Origin: Candidatus Cloacimonadota bacterium
Lineage (GTDB): Bacteria > Cloacimonadota > Cloacimonadia > Cloacimonadales > Cloacimonadaceae
Assembly: GCA_016875595.1 (NCBI GenBank)
Contig: VGPI01000016.1
Span: 1 to 17,263 of the forward strand
DNA length: 17,263 nt
Direction of reading: 5' to 3'
Below the pieces are notes generated by a model, which made no database searches, was not told where the DNA came from, and saw nothing but the letters and a program-made list of their open reading frames with translations. Below, in pieces: positions 5,046 to 14,136 of the stretch. Made by a program: the position numbers and the translations under genes. Each line of letters starts with the position of its first letter. Positions within the stretch are counted from its first letter, which is position 1.

Positions 5046-7176
5046 CAATCGCAAAACACCGGTGATTGCATTGACGGGGAATCCCAATGTGGGTAAGACG
5101 ACATTATTTAATGCGTTGTCGGGGGCGCGGCAGCACGTGGGGAATTGGCCGGGGGTGACGGTGGAGTATAAGGCGGGGACTTTGCTGCATCAGGGTAAGA
5201 GCTATGAAGTGATCGATCTGCCGGGGATTTATTCGCTGTCGGCATCGTCTCCGGATGAGTGTGTGGCGCGGGACTTTATCCTGAGGGATAAGCCGGATCT
5301 GGTGGTGAATGTTGTGGATGCTTCCAATCTGGAGCGGAATCTGTATTTGAGCATGCAGTTGATCGAGATGCAGGTGCCATTGGTCATGGTGTTGAGCATG
5401 CCGGATATAGCGGAGCGGAATGGGATCAGCGTCGATCATCAGCATTTGGGGGCGCATCTGGGTTGTCCGGTGCTACCTTTGATTCTGAACCGGAGATTTG
5501 AGCGGGAAGAGTTTGTGACCATGCTGGATAAGTATCTGGCGCAGGCGCCCAGTCCGTCGCCAATCCGCTATGATGAGCCGGTGGAGAAAGCGATTGGTGA
5601 GATCAGGGAGGTCTTGAAAGAGAGCAGTGATGAGAGCGATGAACCCTGGACGTGGCGAGCGATTAAGTTGGCGGAGGGAGATGCAGAAGAACGCGGGAAG
5701 ATAGAGGGGGGCGCGGCGGATAAGATTGAGCGGATCATCCGGGGAATGGAAAAACACCGGGGACAGGCGGGTCGGATCGTGATCGCCGATGACCGCTATG
5801 CCTATATCCGGGGACTGGTGAAGGACGTGGTGAAGCGGAGTAATCCGGATCAACGGACTTTCTCCGACCGGGTGGATAAGATCCTGCTGAGCAAGATCCT
5901 GGGTTTGCCAGCGTTCTTTGGCGCGATGTATCTGGTATTCCTGATAGCGGTGCGGATGAGCCAACCGGTGATCGACGTGATCGACGGGGGATTATCGTGG
6001 TTGGTGGTGGAGCAATGGAGTGGGTTGCTCAGCGTTCTCAGCGCACCTCAGTGGCTGGACCATATCCTCGCTCAAGGGGTGGGCGGGGGACTGGTCACGA
6101 TCGCCACATTCATCCCGCCGATCTTCTCCATCTTCCTGAGTTTGGCAGTATTGGAGGACTCCGGATACATGGCAAGGGCGGCATTTATCGCGGATAAGAC
6201 GATGCGGCGGATCGGACTGCCGGGGAAAGCATTTATCCCGCTGTTGGTGGGTTTTGGTTGTACGGTTCCGGCGATCATGGCGACGAGGACGCTGGAAAGC
6301 AAGCGTGACCGGATCATGACCTCGATTCTGGCGCCGTTTATGAGCTGCGGAGCAAAACTGCCGGTCTATACCTATCTGGCGTTGATCTTCTTCCCGCGGG
6401 ATGCCGATATCGCCATCTTTGGCTTGTATCTGAGCGGGATCGTGATGGCGATGCTGGTGGCATTCATGCTCAAGAAGACGCTGTTTCGGACGGAGCCGGG
6501 GGTGTTTGTGATGGAACTGCCTGCATTTCATGTGCCGACTATCAATGGGATCTTCCTGCATACCTGGAACCGGCTGAAGGACTTTATTCTGCGTGCGGGT
6601 AAGACGATCCTGGGCGTGATCATCCTGATCAATATCCTGCAGGCGGTCTATATTACCAGTCCGTTTGAGGCAGCGGAGACGGATGGCGAACCGGTGAAAG
6701 AGACGCTGCTACAGACCGCCGGACGGGCGATCAATCCCGTGTTTGAGCCTATGGGAATCCGGCGGGATAACTGGGAGGCAAGCGTGGCTCTGATCAGCGG
6801 ACTCTTTGCCAAGGAAGCGATCGTGGGATCTCTGCAATCCCTGTATGGGATCGAGGAGGACGAAGCGGGAGAGGCGGCGATCATCGGGAAGTTTGGCGGT
6901 AACAAAGAGATCTGGGCATTTTTGTTGTTTGTTTTGTTATATGCGCCCTGTGCGGCGACGCTGGCTTTGCTCTTCAAGGAATATGGCTGGGGTTGGCTGG
7001 CATTTGCCTTGGGCTATCTGACGCTAATGGCGTGGGTGGTGGCGACGCTGTTTTATCAGATCAGTAGCTGGACGGCGGGGTCCTGGGTCTGGATCGCGAT
7101 CTGCATAGGGATCATCGGGTTATCCATATTTGTATTCCGGATGATGGGAAGAAGGGAAGGTCATGAGACCGTTTAG
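5038..7176 (+). CDS. feoB: Ferrous iron transporter FeoB
   Basis: This inner-membrane Fe(II) permease has an N-terminal G-protein domain. From the ATG at 5038, which overlaps the fur stop (ATGAGTAG), it has 712 residues. The G domain shows G1 GNPNVGKTT (14-22), the G2/switch I region GNWPGVTVE (35-43, T41) and G3 DLPG (60-63). G4 reads SMPD (120-123) instead of NMxD, and the place of G5 reads LILN (148-151) instead of a recognisable SA motif. A helical spacer (about 170-270) leads to the membrane part, with Gate 1 GFGCTVPAIMATRTLE (405-420, C408) and Gate 2 SCGAKLPVY (436-444, C437). C638 lies in a later helix (YAPCAAT). The family usually has two inverted gate repeats and 8-10 helices, consistent with the visible hydrophobic stretches. 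The length is within the usual range and there is no FeoA or FeoC fusion. Translation is coupled to both neighbours. Confidence 0.97.
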   Translation: MSSNRKTPVIALTGNPNVGKTTLFNALSGARQHVGNWPGVTVEYKAGTLLHQGKSYEVIDLPGIYSLSASSPDECVARDFILRDKPDLVVNVVDASNLERNLYLSMQLIEMQVPLVMVLSMPDIAERNGISVDHQHLGAHLGCPVLPLILNRRFEREEFVTMLDKYLAQAPSPSPIRYDEPVEKAIGEIREVLKESSDESDEPWTWRAIKLAEGDAEERGKIEGGAADKIERIIRGMEKHRGQAGRIVIADDRYAYIRGLVKDVVKRSNPDQRTFSDRVDKILLSKILGLPAFFGAMYLVFLIAVRMSQPVIDVIDGGLSWLVVEQWSGLLSVLSAPQWLDHILAQGVGGGLVTIATFIPPIFSIFLSLAVLEDSGYMARAAFIADKTMRRIGLPGKAFIPLLVGFGCTVPAIMATRTLESKRDRIMTSILAPFMSCGAKLPVYTYLALIFFPRDADIAIFGLYLSGIVMAMLVAFMLKKTLFRTEPGVFVMELPAFHVPTINGIFLHTWNRLKDFILRAGKTILGVIILINILQAVYITSPFEAAETDGEPVKETLLQTAGRAINPVFEPMGIRRDNWEASVALISGLFAKEAIVGSLQSLYGIEEDEAGEAAIIGKFGGNKEIWAFLLFVLLYAPCAATLALLFKEYGWGWLAFALGYLTLMAWVVATLFYQISSWTAGSWVWIAICIGIIGLSIFVFRMMGRREGHETV

Positions 7177-7462
7177 ATTGAGACGGCGGCTGGGGCTTTG
7201 GTGGGGGAGAGTAAGGCGCGGACAGCGCCGCCAACGACAGGATAGGCAGTGCCATGACCTCTCACAGGCAAGAGAAGGCAGCGTGGTGATCGTGACCTGT
7301 AATCACGATATCAGGATGGTGGAGCGGGGTTTGTATTGCGGGATATCAGTCCGCATCCTCCGAAATCAAAGTGATGAACCCAATCTGATTATCGCGGTCG
7401 GTGATAGCCGTTATGCGCTTGACCGGCGGATCGCAGCGCGGATAAAAGTGCGGTATTTATGA
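7163..7462 (+). CDS. feoA: FeoA-domain protein with Arg-rich N-terminus
   Basis: Residues 35-97 of this 99-residue protein match the FeoA SH3-like fold pattern: EGSVVIV, then RMVERGLYCGISVRIL (51-66), then LIIAVGDSRYALDRRIAARIKV (75-96). That is the usual turn, GL..G..V.I and ALDRR.A..I.V sequence of the family. FeoA is a small cytoplasmic partner that supports FeoB-dependent Fe(II) uptake. The first 29 residues are unusual, with 12 arginines and several tryptophans, where FeoA normally starts directly with the domain. The ATG at 7163 lies within the end of feoB (14-nt overlap) behind a purine-rich GGGAAGG, and no in-frame ATG lies closer to the domain. The extension may be real or may reflect translation coupling from a decayed linker. 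The gene closes the fur-feoB-feoA operon, in the order B then A. Confidence 0.75.
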   Translation: MRPFRLRRRLGLWWGRVRRGQRRQRQDRQCHDLSQAREGSVVIVTCNHDIRMVERGLYCGISVRILRNQSDEPNLIIAVGDSRYALDRRIAARIKVRYL

Positions 7463-7475
7463 GCCGAAGCATGAT

Positions 7476-7498
7476 GGGGCGCTGAGGGAAAACGCCCC
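7476..7498. terminator. Small hairpin between convergent feoA and addA
   Basis: GGGGCG (7476-7481) pairs with CGCCCC (7493-7498) around an 11-nt loop, 13 nt after the feoA stop and just touching the addA stop codon. The site suits a bidirectional terminator for the two converging operons, but there is no T-tract on either strand, so factor-independent termination is unlikely. GC-rich short hairpins ending in CGCCCCTAC-like sequence are often dispersed repeats, which is an alternative. Confidence 0.45.
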
Positions 7499-10400
7499 TA
7501 CGTAAAAACGATGTAATCCTGTTTGAATTGATAAGCGTGATCGGAGAAGAAAGGCAGGCAGCGGAGGGCAGTGGAATAGAGATCAAGCTGTTCCGGTTCA
7601 GCGATCCTGCCGGTCTTGAAGTCTACGATCCAGACGATCTTATCCCGGGTATTGACCATCAGGCGGTCGATGCGGTATTCCTTGCCCTGATACCAGATTT
7701 CACGCTCGGTAAAGACCTTGTCATAGATAGGATCGAACAGGGCGGGATATGCCTTTAGGGCTACATCGGTCTGATGGCAGAGGTCTTTGATGTCTGCAGT
7801 GGAGATGATATTGCCGTATCTGATGAGGCAGTTCTCCAGAGCCCGGATGCGCTCATCCACAGAATTGCGGATCAGGAAGGATAGGTAGAAGTGCACTAAT
7901 TCGCCGATCAGAGCCCAGCGCTCCCCGAGCCATAACTTTTTCCAGTCGAGTGCCTTGGTCTGATCATTGGGAGTGGCATTGGCGTACGGAGTGCTGAGCA
8001 GAGGTGGTAAAATGGGGGAGAGGGTGGAGAATTCCGGGGTATCGGTTGCCGATTCGGAGATCGGCTTCCCGGCAGGGGCGGGAACTGGATTGGCCTTGTT
8101 GTCAGGTATAGGTTCACCATCTGGTTTTGCTGGCGGATAGGTGCCGTAATTCCATCCGATATCATCGGTAGATCCATTGGCTTGCATAAAGCGGCGGAAG
8201 GAATCGGCAAACAGTAAGGGCAGGCGGGTCTTGCTCTTAGTTTCGGAGAGGAAGGTCTCCCAGTCATCGGTGCCTTGGTAGCCCTGCATGACATAGAGGC
8301 ATTTTTTGGCGCGGGTGACGGCGACATAGAGGGTATTGAGCTCCTCCAGTTCCTCGCGGCGGCGTTTCTGCTCGGTGAGGTAAGACCAGGAGGAATGCTC
8401 CAGGACGAAGGCATATTGATAGCTGAGGGCAAAGTCGTGCAGATGCTCAAAGGTCTGACCGGCATATTGATAGAAGCAATCAACCATGCGTTTGTGGCGG
8501 GGAGTTTGGGGAGTAAGGTCATACCAGAAGAACACTTGATCAAACTCCAGACCCTTGGATTTGTGGATGGTGAGCAGTTGCAGAGCGTCCTGGCGCTCAA
8601 TGCTCCGTTGCTTCATCAGCTCCTGTTTTGCCTTGTCCTCACAGTATTGAAGGAAGTCCGCCGCACTTCCGGGATCGTCCTGACCGGAGATCTCAAACTC
8701 CCGGAGTAGATCAAGGAAGGCATTGAGGTTGATCAGATCGCGGTCGGGGACCCGGGTCAGATCGAGGCGGCTCTGGTCGATCAGGGAGAGACAGAGATCA
8801 GATAAGGTGAGATCATCCGCCTTTAACATCAGATTATAGTAGCATTGGGCGGAGGGGATGGCAGAGAGATCGATGGGATGGCAAGGTCGCTCTGGTTGAG
8901 GTGGCAAAATCGGTTTGTCACAATCAGAGACCATTCCTCCGTTGGCTCGCTTGACCTCAGCGCTCTGGGGATCTTTGGTTAACCGGCGCTTCCGTTCATA
9001 CTCGGCAATGAGGATACACAATTGTTTAAACTCAGCGCCTTCCATCAGAATATAATCGGAATGCAGGACTTTGAGCAGATCCTGCCAGTCAAGATAGACG
9101 GTGAAGCGAATAAACGCCAGCAGGGGATAGACCAGACGGTGATCAGTAAGCCGTGCCGAGGGTTGGAAAATGCTGATAAATCCCTCTTCCTCCAGCATGG
9201 TCTGCAGATCGGTGAGCTCACTATTTCGACGGGCGATGATGGCGATCGTCTCATCGGGTGGGATCTTTCTGAGATTGGGAACGATCGTATCTCGGACAAA
9301 CTGACGCATCCGGTCGAGGCGGAGGAGGGGATTCTTGCTGGTGCGCGTCTGGTAACCTTTAAGAGCGTATTGAATGCGGGTATGCGCTTTGAGCTTGTCC
9401 ACTCTGCCGCTGATCGTTTCATATTTCCATCTCATGTCATGAGTATTGAGATAGTCGTGGATGGCATTGTCCATGAAGATAGTATTGATGGCGTCCAACA
9501 TCCTGCTGCTGCTACGCCAGCAATCGGTCAACGGTTCGGTGAGGATATTCCCGCACTGGGGGAAACAACCGGGGAGATTGACCAATAGTTCCCTTTCACC
9601 TTCGCGCCAACCAAAGATGGATTGCTTTTCATCACCAACGACAATGAATCCACCGAAGGGTTTGCTGCCCTGTCCGGCGACCACTTCGTCCAGGATCGGC
9701 TTGAGGATATTGAACTGGAGGATCGAAGTATCCTGAAATTCATCGACCAAGATGAAGCGAGTGCGGTGGGAGAGGAAGTGGTAGAACTCATTGGCGGTAT
9801 TCTCATCACGGGGATCAAAGAGCGGGGGATCGTCGCTGTAAAGCGCTTCAAAGGTGAGCCAGGTGACGTCGTCATAGCTCAGATTCTGGTAGCGATACAT
9901 CAGCTTGTCGTATTCGTTCAAGACCTCGCTCCAGAGATTGAGGATGTTGTGCTGCTCGGGGAGAAGGAGATTGAAGACCAGATGATCCGCCAATAAGCGG
10001 GTGGCTTCCTTAGTGAGTGCTTCCATCTCTAACTTGAATATGATTTTGTTACGGAATTTATTACCATTGTAGATGGCATGATGGTAATTGACGATGATTT
10101 TGAGCAATTGTAGGCATTTGATAGGATCGATGAGCAGTTCATTCATCATCTGGATCAGTTGTTCAGTAGTATAGGGCTTTGCCCGGAGAGCTTTGATCAG
10201 TTCGATCCGGTAGTAATCGTGGATAGCTTTGAATTCCGGTTGTTTGTCCTGGCTGAGGATATCGACTTCCACCTTCATGAAGAGCTGGTAAAACTTATCG
10301 CGGCACTTCTGGTGCAGAAGCGTAGCTTGTCTTGACCAGTATTCAGCAGCGCCCAAGTGACGGCAAAGAGTGGAATCATCAGCACCCACCGGACGGCGGG

Positions 10401-11097
10401 TCATCAGAAAATAAAGCCAACGTAACTCGACCAGTGAGACGAAGAAAGGATTGTACTCATCCAAGGAGGGCTTGACCTTGGTGTGGAATATGCACTTCAG
10501 CTTGTTCAGGATCTCATCGCTCATCACAAAGGGCATCAAATGGGGCATTCGCTTGGAAGTGGCATCCTCGTCGATATTAAAGCGGACGATGCCGCGCACC
10601 GGACAGATCAAATTACGGAAGATATTGCCAATAAAGGAATCAATGGTCATCACCCGGAGGAGGTGCTTTTGGGTGCAGATCTGATGATAAGCACGGGATA
10701 ACAAGCGATACTCATCAGGGCTGAGTTCGTCCTGGTCCTGGGGTGGCATAATCTGTTTGCCGCATTCCCCGGTATTGGTTGCAGGAGTGAAGCGGCGCAG
10801 GTTTTGTAACAGGATCAGTCGATCCCTGGCATGGTCTTCGGCTGTAGCAGAGGGGGTTGATGCTGATTGAAACGGGGGATAGAGCAAGAGATGCAGATGG
10901 GCTTGGATCCTTTCTCTGATCTCCGCGGTGGCTTTGCGGGTGAAGGTGATGACGAGGATATTATCCAGTGCGAAGTCGGGGTGGTTGTAATATCTCAGAA
11001 TTAGCGTAATGTATTCCAAACTGAGGCGATAGGTCTTGCCGGTACCGGCGCTGGCGGAGATGATCTTGGTGATGGGTTGATCAATCATCCATTTCAT
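7498..11097 (-). CDS. addA: AddA-type ATP-dependent helicase/nuclease subunit A
   Basis: A 1199-residue UvrD/RecB-like SF1A helicase fused to a C-terminal nuclease, close to the length of known AddA. Visible are motif I SASAGTGKT (14-22), Ia TFTRKATAEI (51-60), II LVDEFQDTS (450-458), III VVGDEKQSIFGWREGE (486-501), V TIHKSKGLEF (843-852) and VI YVAVTRAKK (924-932). A Pro-rich flexible linker spans about 985-1045. The PD-(D/E)XK nuclease follows with H1069 (GELVHFYL), D1144 (RIDRLM), D1159 and K1161 (VDFKTG), then Q1170 and Y1174, so it looks catalytically intact. With AddB it unwinds and resects double-strand breaks to load RecA. The ATG at 11097 has AAGGAGG 5 nt upstream and lies inside the end of addB (17-nt overlap), which indicates coupled translation at matched amounts. 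Confidence 0.95.
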   Translation of the reverse strand: MKWMIDQPITKIISASAGTGKTYRLSLEYITLILRYYNHPDFALDNILVITFTRKATAEIRERIQAHLHLLLYPPFQSASTPSATAEDHARDRLILLQNLRRFTPATNTGECGKQIMPPQDQDELSPDEYRLLSRAYHQICTQKHLLRVMTIDSFIGNIFRNLICPVRGIVRFNIDEDATSKRMPHLMPFVMSDEILNKLKCIFHTKVKPSLDEYNPFFVSLVELRWLYFLMTRRPVGADDSTLCRHLGAAEYWSRQATLLHQKCRDKFYQLFMKVEVDILSQDKQPEFKAIHDYYRIELIKALRAKPYTTEQLIQMMNELLIDPIKCLQLLKIIVNYHHAIYNGNKFRNKIIFKLEMEALTKEATRLLADHLVFNLLLPEQHNILNLWSEVLNEYDKLMYRYQNLSYDDVTWLTFEALYSDDPPLFDPRDENTANEFYHFLSHRTRFILVDEFQDTSILQFNILKPILDEVVAGQGSKPFGGFIVVGDEKQSIFGWREGERELLVNLPGCFPQCGNILTEPLTDCWRSSSRMLDAINTIFMDNAIHDYLNTHDMRWKYETISGRVDKLKAHTRIQYALKGYQTRTSKNPLLRLDRMRQFVRDTIVPNLRKIPPDETIAIIARRNSELTDLQTMLEEEGFISIFQPSARLTDHRLVYPLLAFIRFTVYLDWQDLLKVLHSDYILMEGAEFKQLCILIAEYERKRRLTKDPQSAEVKRANGGMVSDCDKPILPPQPERPCHPIDLSAIPSAQCYYNLMLKADDLTLSDLCLSLIDQSRLDLTRVPDRDLINLNAFLDLLREFEISGQDDPGSAADFLQYCEDKAKQELMKQRSIERQDALQLLTIHKSKGLEFDQVFFWYDLTPQTPRHKRMVDCFYQYAGQTFEHLHDFALSYQYAFVLEHSSWSYLTEQKRRREELEELNTLYVAVTRAKKCLYVMQGYQGTDDWETFLSETKSKTRLPLLFADSFRRFMQANGSTDDIGWNYGTYPPAKPDGEPIPDNKANPVPAPAGKPISESATDTPEFSTLSPILPPLLSTPYANATPNDQTKALDWKKLWLGERWALIGELVHFYLSFLIRNSVDERIRALENCLIRYGNIISTADIKDLCHQTDVALKAYPALFDPIYDKVFTEREIWYQGKEYRIDRLMVNTRDKIVWIVDFKTGRIAEPEQLDLYSTALRCLPFFSDHAYQFKQDYIVFT

Positions 11098-14000
11098 CGT
11101 CGCCTCCTTGTAAAGTGGTCAGATCAGCTCGCGTGATCTGGCAATTCCGGTCTCTGAGTTTTCGGGTGTGAGCGGTGCCATAGCCGCTTGCCAGGATATC
11201 CCGAAGCGCGTCTATAACTTTGGTATAAAGCTGGTCACGTCGGTTGTTGGTCATCTCACATTCGGCTTTCTCACCGGTGAGAGGATTGACATACATGCCG
11301 GTGACCTTAGGCGGGCTATCGTCTTCCAGGACGTAGTAATACCAATAATACATGGTGAGTTGATCCTTACTCTGAAAGCTACCGGTCTTGAAGTCGATGA
11401 TCACAGCCTCCTCGGGACTTTCTATCCGCAGATCAGCATTGCAAACGATATTGACAGTTGTTCCCTGGGTCTCATCACTATTTGATATGAACTGCTTGTG
11501 TGCGAAGGGATCATCTGGATCGTGAGGTTTTTCGGGGATGATGGTCACCTGATCCTTAAGCCCGATCGGTAGATGGGGCAGGATATCATGGAGGAATTTT
11601 CTGGCGGCACTGATCAAGGCAGGCAGAATCACCTCATTGATAAACTTGCGATTATAGTTCAGGGGCAATTTGAAATTGTATTCCGGCCTGGAGATCAGAG
11701 CGATCAAAGTCGTCATCAAATAACGCTCATTATACCATTGCCACTTATCCTTCAGCTTGCCTCCGTATTCGTCAACGACTTTCTGCATGATCGTCCTCAG
11801 ATATTCATGCAGGATGGTGCCAAAGAATCTTCTGCCGATCTGCAGCGGGGAGTCGGTCTGGCGGGATGAGACAGCGCAATGATGTTCCACAAACCACATG
11901 AAGGGATCATCGATAAAGGCAGCCAGAGCGTAATAGGAAAGAGAGACAGTGTGGTTCGTTCCAAAATCCCGGGTGTCATAAGGGATGGTGCAGACCTTTC
12001 TGTTCCATTCTGCTGCCTGAGTTTGATCAAAGCAGACGGAATTTGGGTTTAGGGGTGAGTTTATCCAATCAGGTCGGCGTTTCATCAGATCGATAAAACG
12101 GCTGTAAAACAAGCTACGAATCAGGTCACTTCGGGCATAACTGATCGATAGTTCAATCTCTCCCAGACCTCCCGGCTCACTCGGTCCGCCATTCCAGTGT
12201 CTTGCCAGTTCAATGATCTCACCGATAAAGGAGCTCTGCTCAACGCTCTTTTCCGGGTCGAAATAGGTGTAGAGAAATGCCCGGCGGCTGCTAAGCAAGA
12301 GCCGGAAGAAGTAATAACGCTCACGTTTTCTAACATCCTCCCAGGAGATCAGACCCAGGCGAGACCTCTGGTTTTCACTAAACAACCAGACCGGGCTGGG
12401 ACGGGTGGGATACTCGCCTTCAATGACATTAAAGAACACCGCTTCATCATAACTCAGATTGCGGCTGTCCTGGATATCAGTGATGTTATAGTCCGGCAAG
12501 TTGGTCATTGGCGTGTGGTACGAGATGTAAGCGGACTTAATGATCTTCAACAGCAGCTTCATCAGTTCAGCAGTCAGGCAAATACCGCGATCCGAAGGAG
12601 CACTACCCAGCAGCGCGCTTTGTCCGGGGAAGATCACCCGCCAATCTTCTACAATGCCCATCTTCTCGATGCTGAGGGCATTAGCCAGACGCTCGTGTAC
12701 TTTGTCCATGATATCGGTATATGCCAGTTCATCCGGGGAACAGATCACAGCTAAAGGTAATGAATCGCTGTCCAGAACATCAATCAGAGCGGACAGGGAG
12801 GATGACGAGGTGATCACCGAAATGAGTTCACTTACCTTCGTCATAAAATCCTGCAAAGGAGTCAGATCGATTCCACTACTATTTGTCCCGGGGTATGCTT
12901 GGTCGCGGATGGCAAAAAAGGTGGCGTCCAGATCGAGGTAAAGCACGTTTTCATCGCTCAATTTCGCCAGCAGATACCGGATCCGGTCTCTCTCCTGAGC
13001 CGTTATGCCCCACAAAGAGCAGAGACCGGCATCGGCAGTCAGACCCGCAACCGCTTTAACCGGCAGGTAGGTGGCTGCGCCAGCGATTGTGAGTTGCTGC
13101 AGGATTTGGCTGATGGTGGTCAAGGTTTGAAACAATCTTGTCTGCGTGATGGGAAAGGAATGTAGTGTACTAAAACGGATGGGATCAAACAGACCGGCCT
13201 GTGCCTTTTGCGGAAATCCACGGTCGATTATTGCTCTGCTTTGCCTGCTGTGACCTGGATCCGGAGCGTTTACATATTGAATGTCGGTAGGGTCGCTTTC
13301 CGGCAGCGACCTATGCCGTAAGACAGATGCCTGATCACAGAGGAATTGCAGATATTGCTCTTCTTCGGTGTTCGTCCGGATGATGTTGACGGACCTCAAT
13401 GCGTATCGACAATCCTTGATCGCCTGTTCCAGATCAAAGTCCGACGAACTCAATGTCTCAGCATCAAACCAGTATTCCAATCCCTGATGCAGGATAACGA
13501 CATCATTTCCCTGCGCCTCAAGATGTGAGATGATCCGTTTTTCCAGAGCAGTAAAGTAATACTGGTTGACAAATACGTATCTCTTGATGGTGTGATCAGG
13601 ATTGATGCTCTGCTCTGGCGTAAGAAAGATCAGGTCACTGAAACCCTTGGCAGAGATTAGTTCCTGATAATGCTCCCGGATCGCCATGATGCGTGGAATG
13701 CTCTTGATCTGCCAGTCCTGAAGATATAGCTCAGGCAGGTTTTCAGGATCGCCCCAGCGCCGGATATCAACATCCTCCTCCCTGAGTTCTTGCATCAGTT
13801 TGAACCAGTGCATTCCCCACTGAGTCATATCTTCGAATGAGTCAATGTGATAATAGGACCTGTTCTCAGAACTCATTGCCTGATATAGACACAGCAGACG
13901 CTTGTCATCCTGAAGCAAAGGAAGGGGACTGCGGATCAGTGATTGCTTGAAGTCCTCCATAGTTTGGAAGAACACCTGTTCCAATTGCCATCGGGTTTGA

Positions 14001-14125
14001 AACAGGTATTTCGCCATGCGGGCATTTACCTTGGTGGGATAGATTAAAACACTGCCATCGACGGCATATTCCAAGGATAAGCTGATCATGTTCTGATCAA
14101 GGTCAACTGCAATACAGTTCGGCAT
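11081..14125 (-). CDS. addB: AddB/RexB-like nuclease-helicase subunit B
   Basis: This 1014-residue protein is the partner of AddA by position and by its C-terminal nuclease. The nuclease shows the SLSYYALAAFIDDPFMWF segment (728-745), H773 (GTILHEYL), D897 (NADLRI), D911 and K913 (IIDFKTG) and Q922, the full RecB-type set. The middle keeps helicase-like remnants: LSYDEAVFFNVIEGEYPTR (557-575) and RERYYFFRLLLSSRRAFLYTYF (601-622), the family's EG.yP and RR.LY.t regions. No Walker A GxxGxGKT is visible in the N-terminal part. The cysteine set that holds the Fe-S cluster in Bacillus AddB is not seen; near the C-terminus only C995 remains. Its helicase half is therefore probably structural, as in AddB generally. 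The start at 14125 has AGGA 6-7 nt upstream, 11 nt after the cls stop. N-terminal sequence is poorly conserved, so the call rests on the C-terminal half and gene context. Confidence 0.88.
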   Translation of the reverse strand: MPNCIAVDLDQNMISLSLEYAVDGSVLIYPTKVNARMAKYLFQTRWQLEQVFFQTMEDFKQSLIRSPLPLLQDDKRLLCLYQAMSSENRSYYHIDSFEDMTQWGMHWFKLMQELREEDVDIRRWGDPENLPELYLQDWQIKSIPRIMAIREHYQELISAKGFSDLIFLTPEQSINPDHTIKRYVFVNQYYFTALEKRIISHLEAQGNDVVILHQGLEYWFDAETLSSSDFDLEQAIKDCRYALRSVNIIRTNTEEEQYLQFLCDQASVLRHRSLPESDPTDIQYVNAPDPGHSRQSRAIIDRGFPQKAQAGLFDPIRFSTLHSFPITQTRLFQTLTTISQILQQLTIAGAATYLPVKAVAGLTADAGLCSLWGITAQERDRIRYLLAKLSDENVLYLDLDATFFAIRDQAYPGTNSSGIDLTPLQDFMTKVSELISVITSSSSLSALIDVLDSDSLPLAVICSPDELAYTDIMDKVHERLANALSIEKMGIVEDWRVIFPGQSALLGSAPSDRGICLTAELMKLLLKIIKSAYISYHTPMTNLPDYNITDIQDSRNLSYDEAVFFNVIEGEYPTRPSPVWLFSENQRSRLGLISWEDVRKRERYYFFRLLLSSRRAFLYTYFDPEKSVEQSSFIGEIIELARHWNGGPSEPGGLGEIELSISYARSDLIRSLFYSRFIDLMKRRPDWINSPLNPNSVCFDQTQAAEWNRKVCTIPYDTRDFGTNHTVSLSYYALAAFIDDPFMWFVEHHCAVSSRQTDSPLQIGRRFFGTILHEYLRTIMQKVVDEYGGKLKDKWQWYNERYLMTTLIALISRPEYNFKLPLNYNRKFINEVILPALISAARKFLHDILPHLPIGLKDQVTIIPEKPHDPDDPFAHKQFISNSDETQGTTVNIVCNADLRIESPEEAVIIDFKTGSFQSKDQLTMYYWYYYVLEDDSPPKVTGMYVNPLTGEKAECEMTNNRRDQLYTKVIDALRDILASGYGTAHTRKLRDRNCQITRADLTTLQGGDDEMDD

Positions 14126-14136
14126 TTACTATCCTG

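Noticed and set aside
5992..6561. 189-codon open frame on the minus strand, rich in His, Gln and Arg
   Set aside because: It is a shadow of the feoB membrane domain; the biased composition comes from reading hydrophobic codons in antisense.
7908..8600. 230-codon open frame on the minus strand
   Set aside because: It overlaps addA in another frame, across the linker and motif V/VI regions; the Ser/Pro-rich product has no family features.
12197..12754. 185-codon open frame on the plus strand
   Set aside because: It is antisense to addB, with no ribosome-binding site and no recognisable domain.
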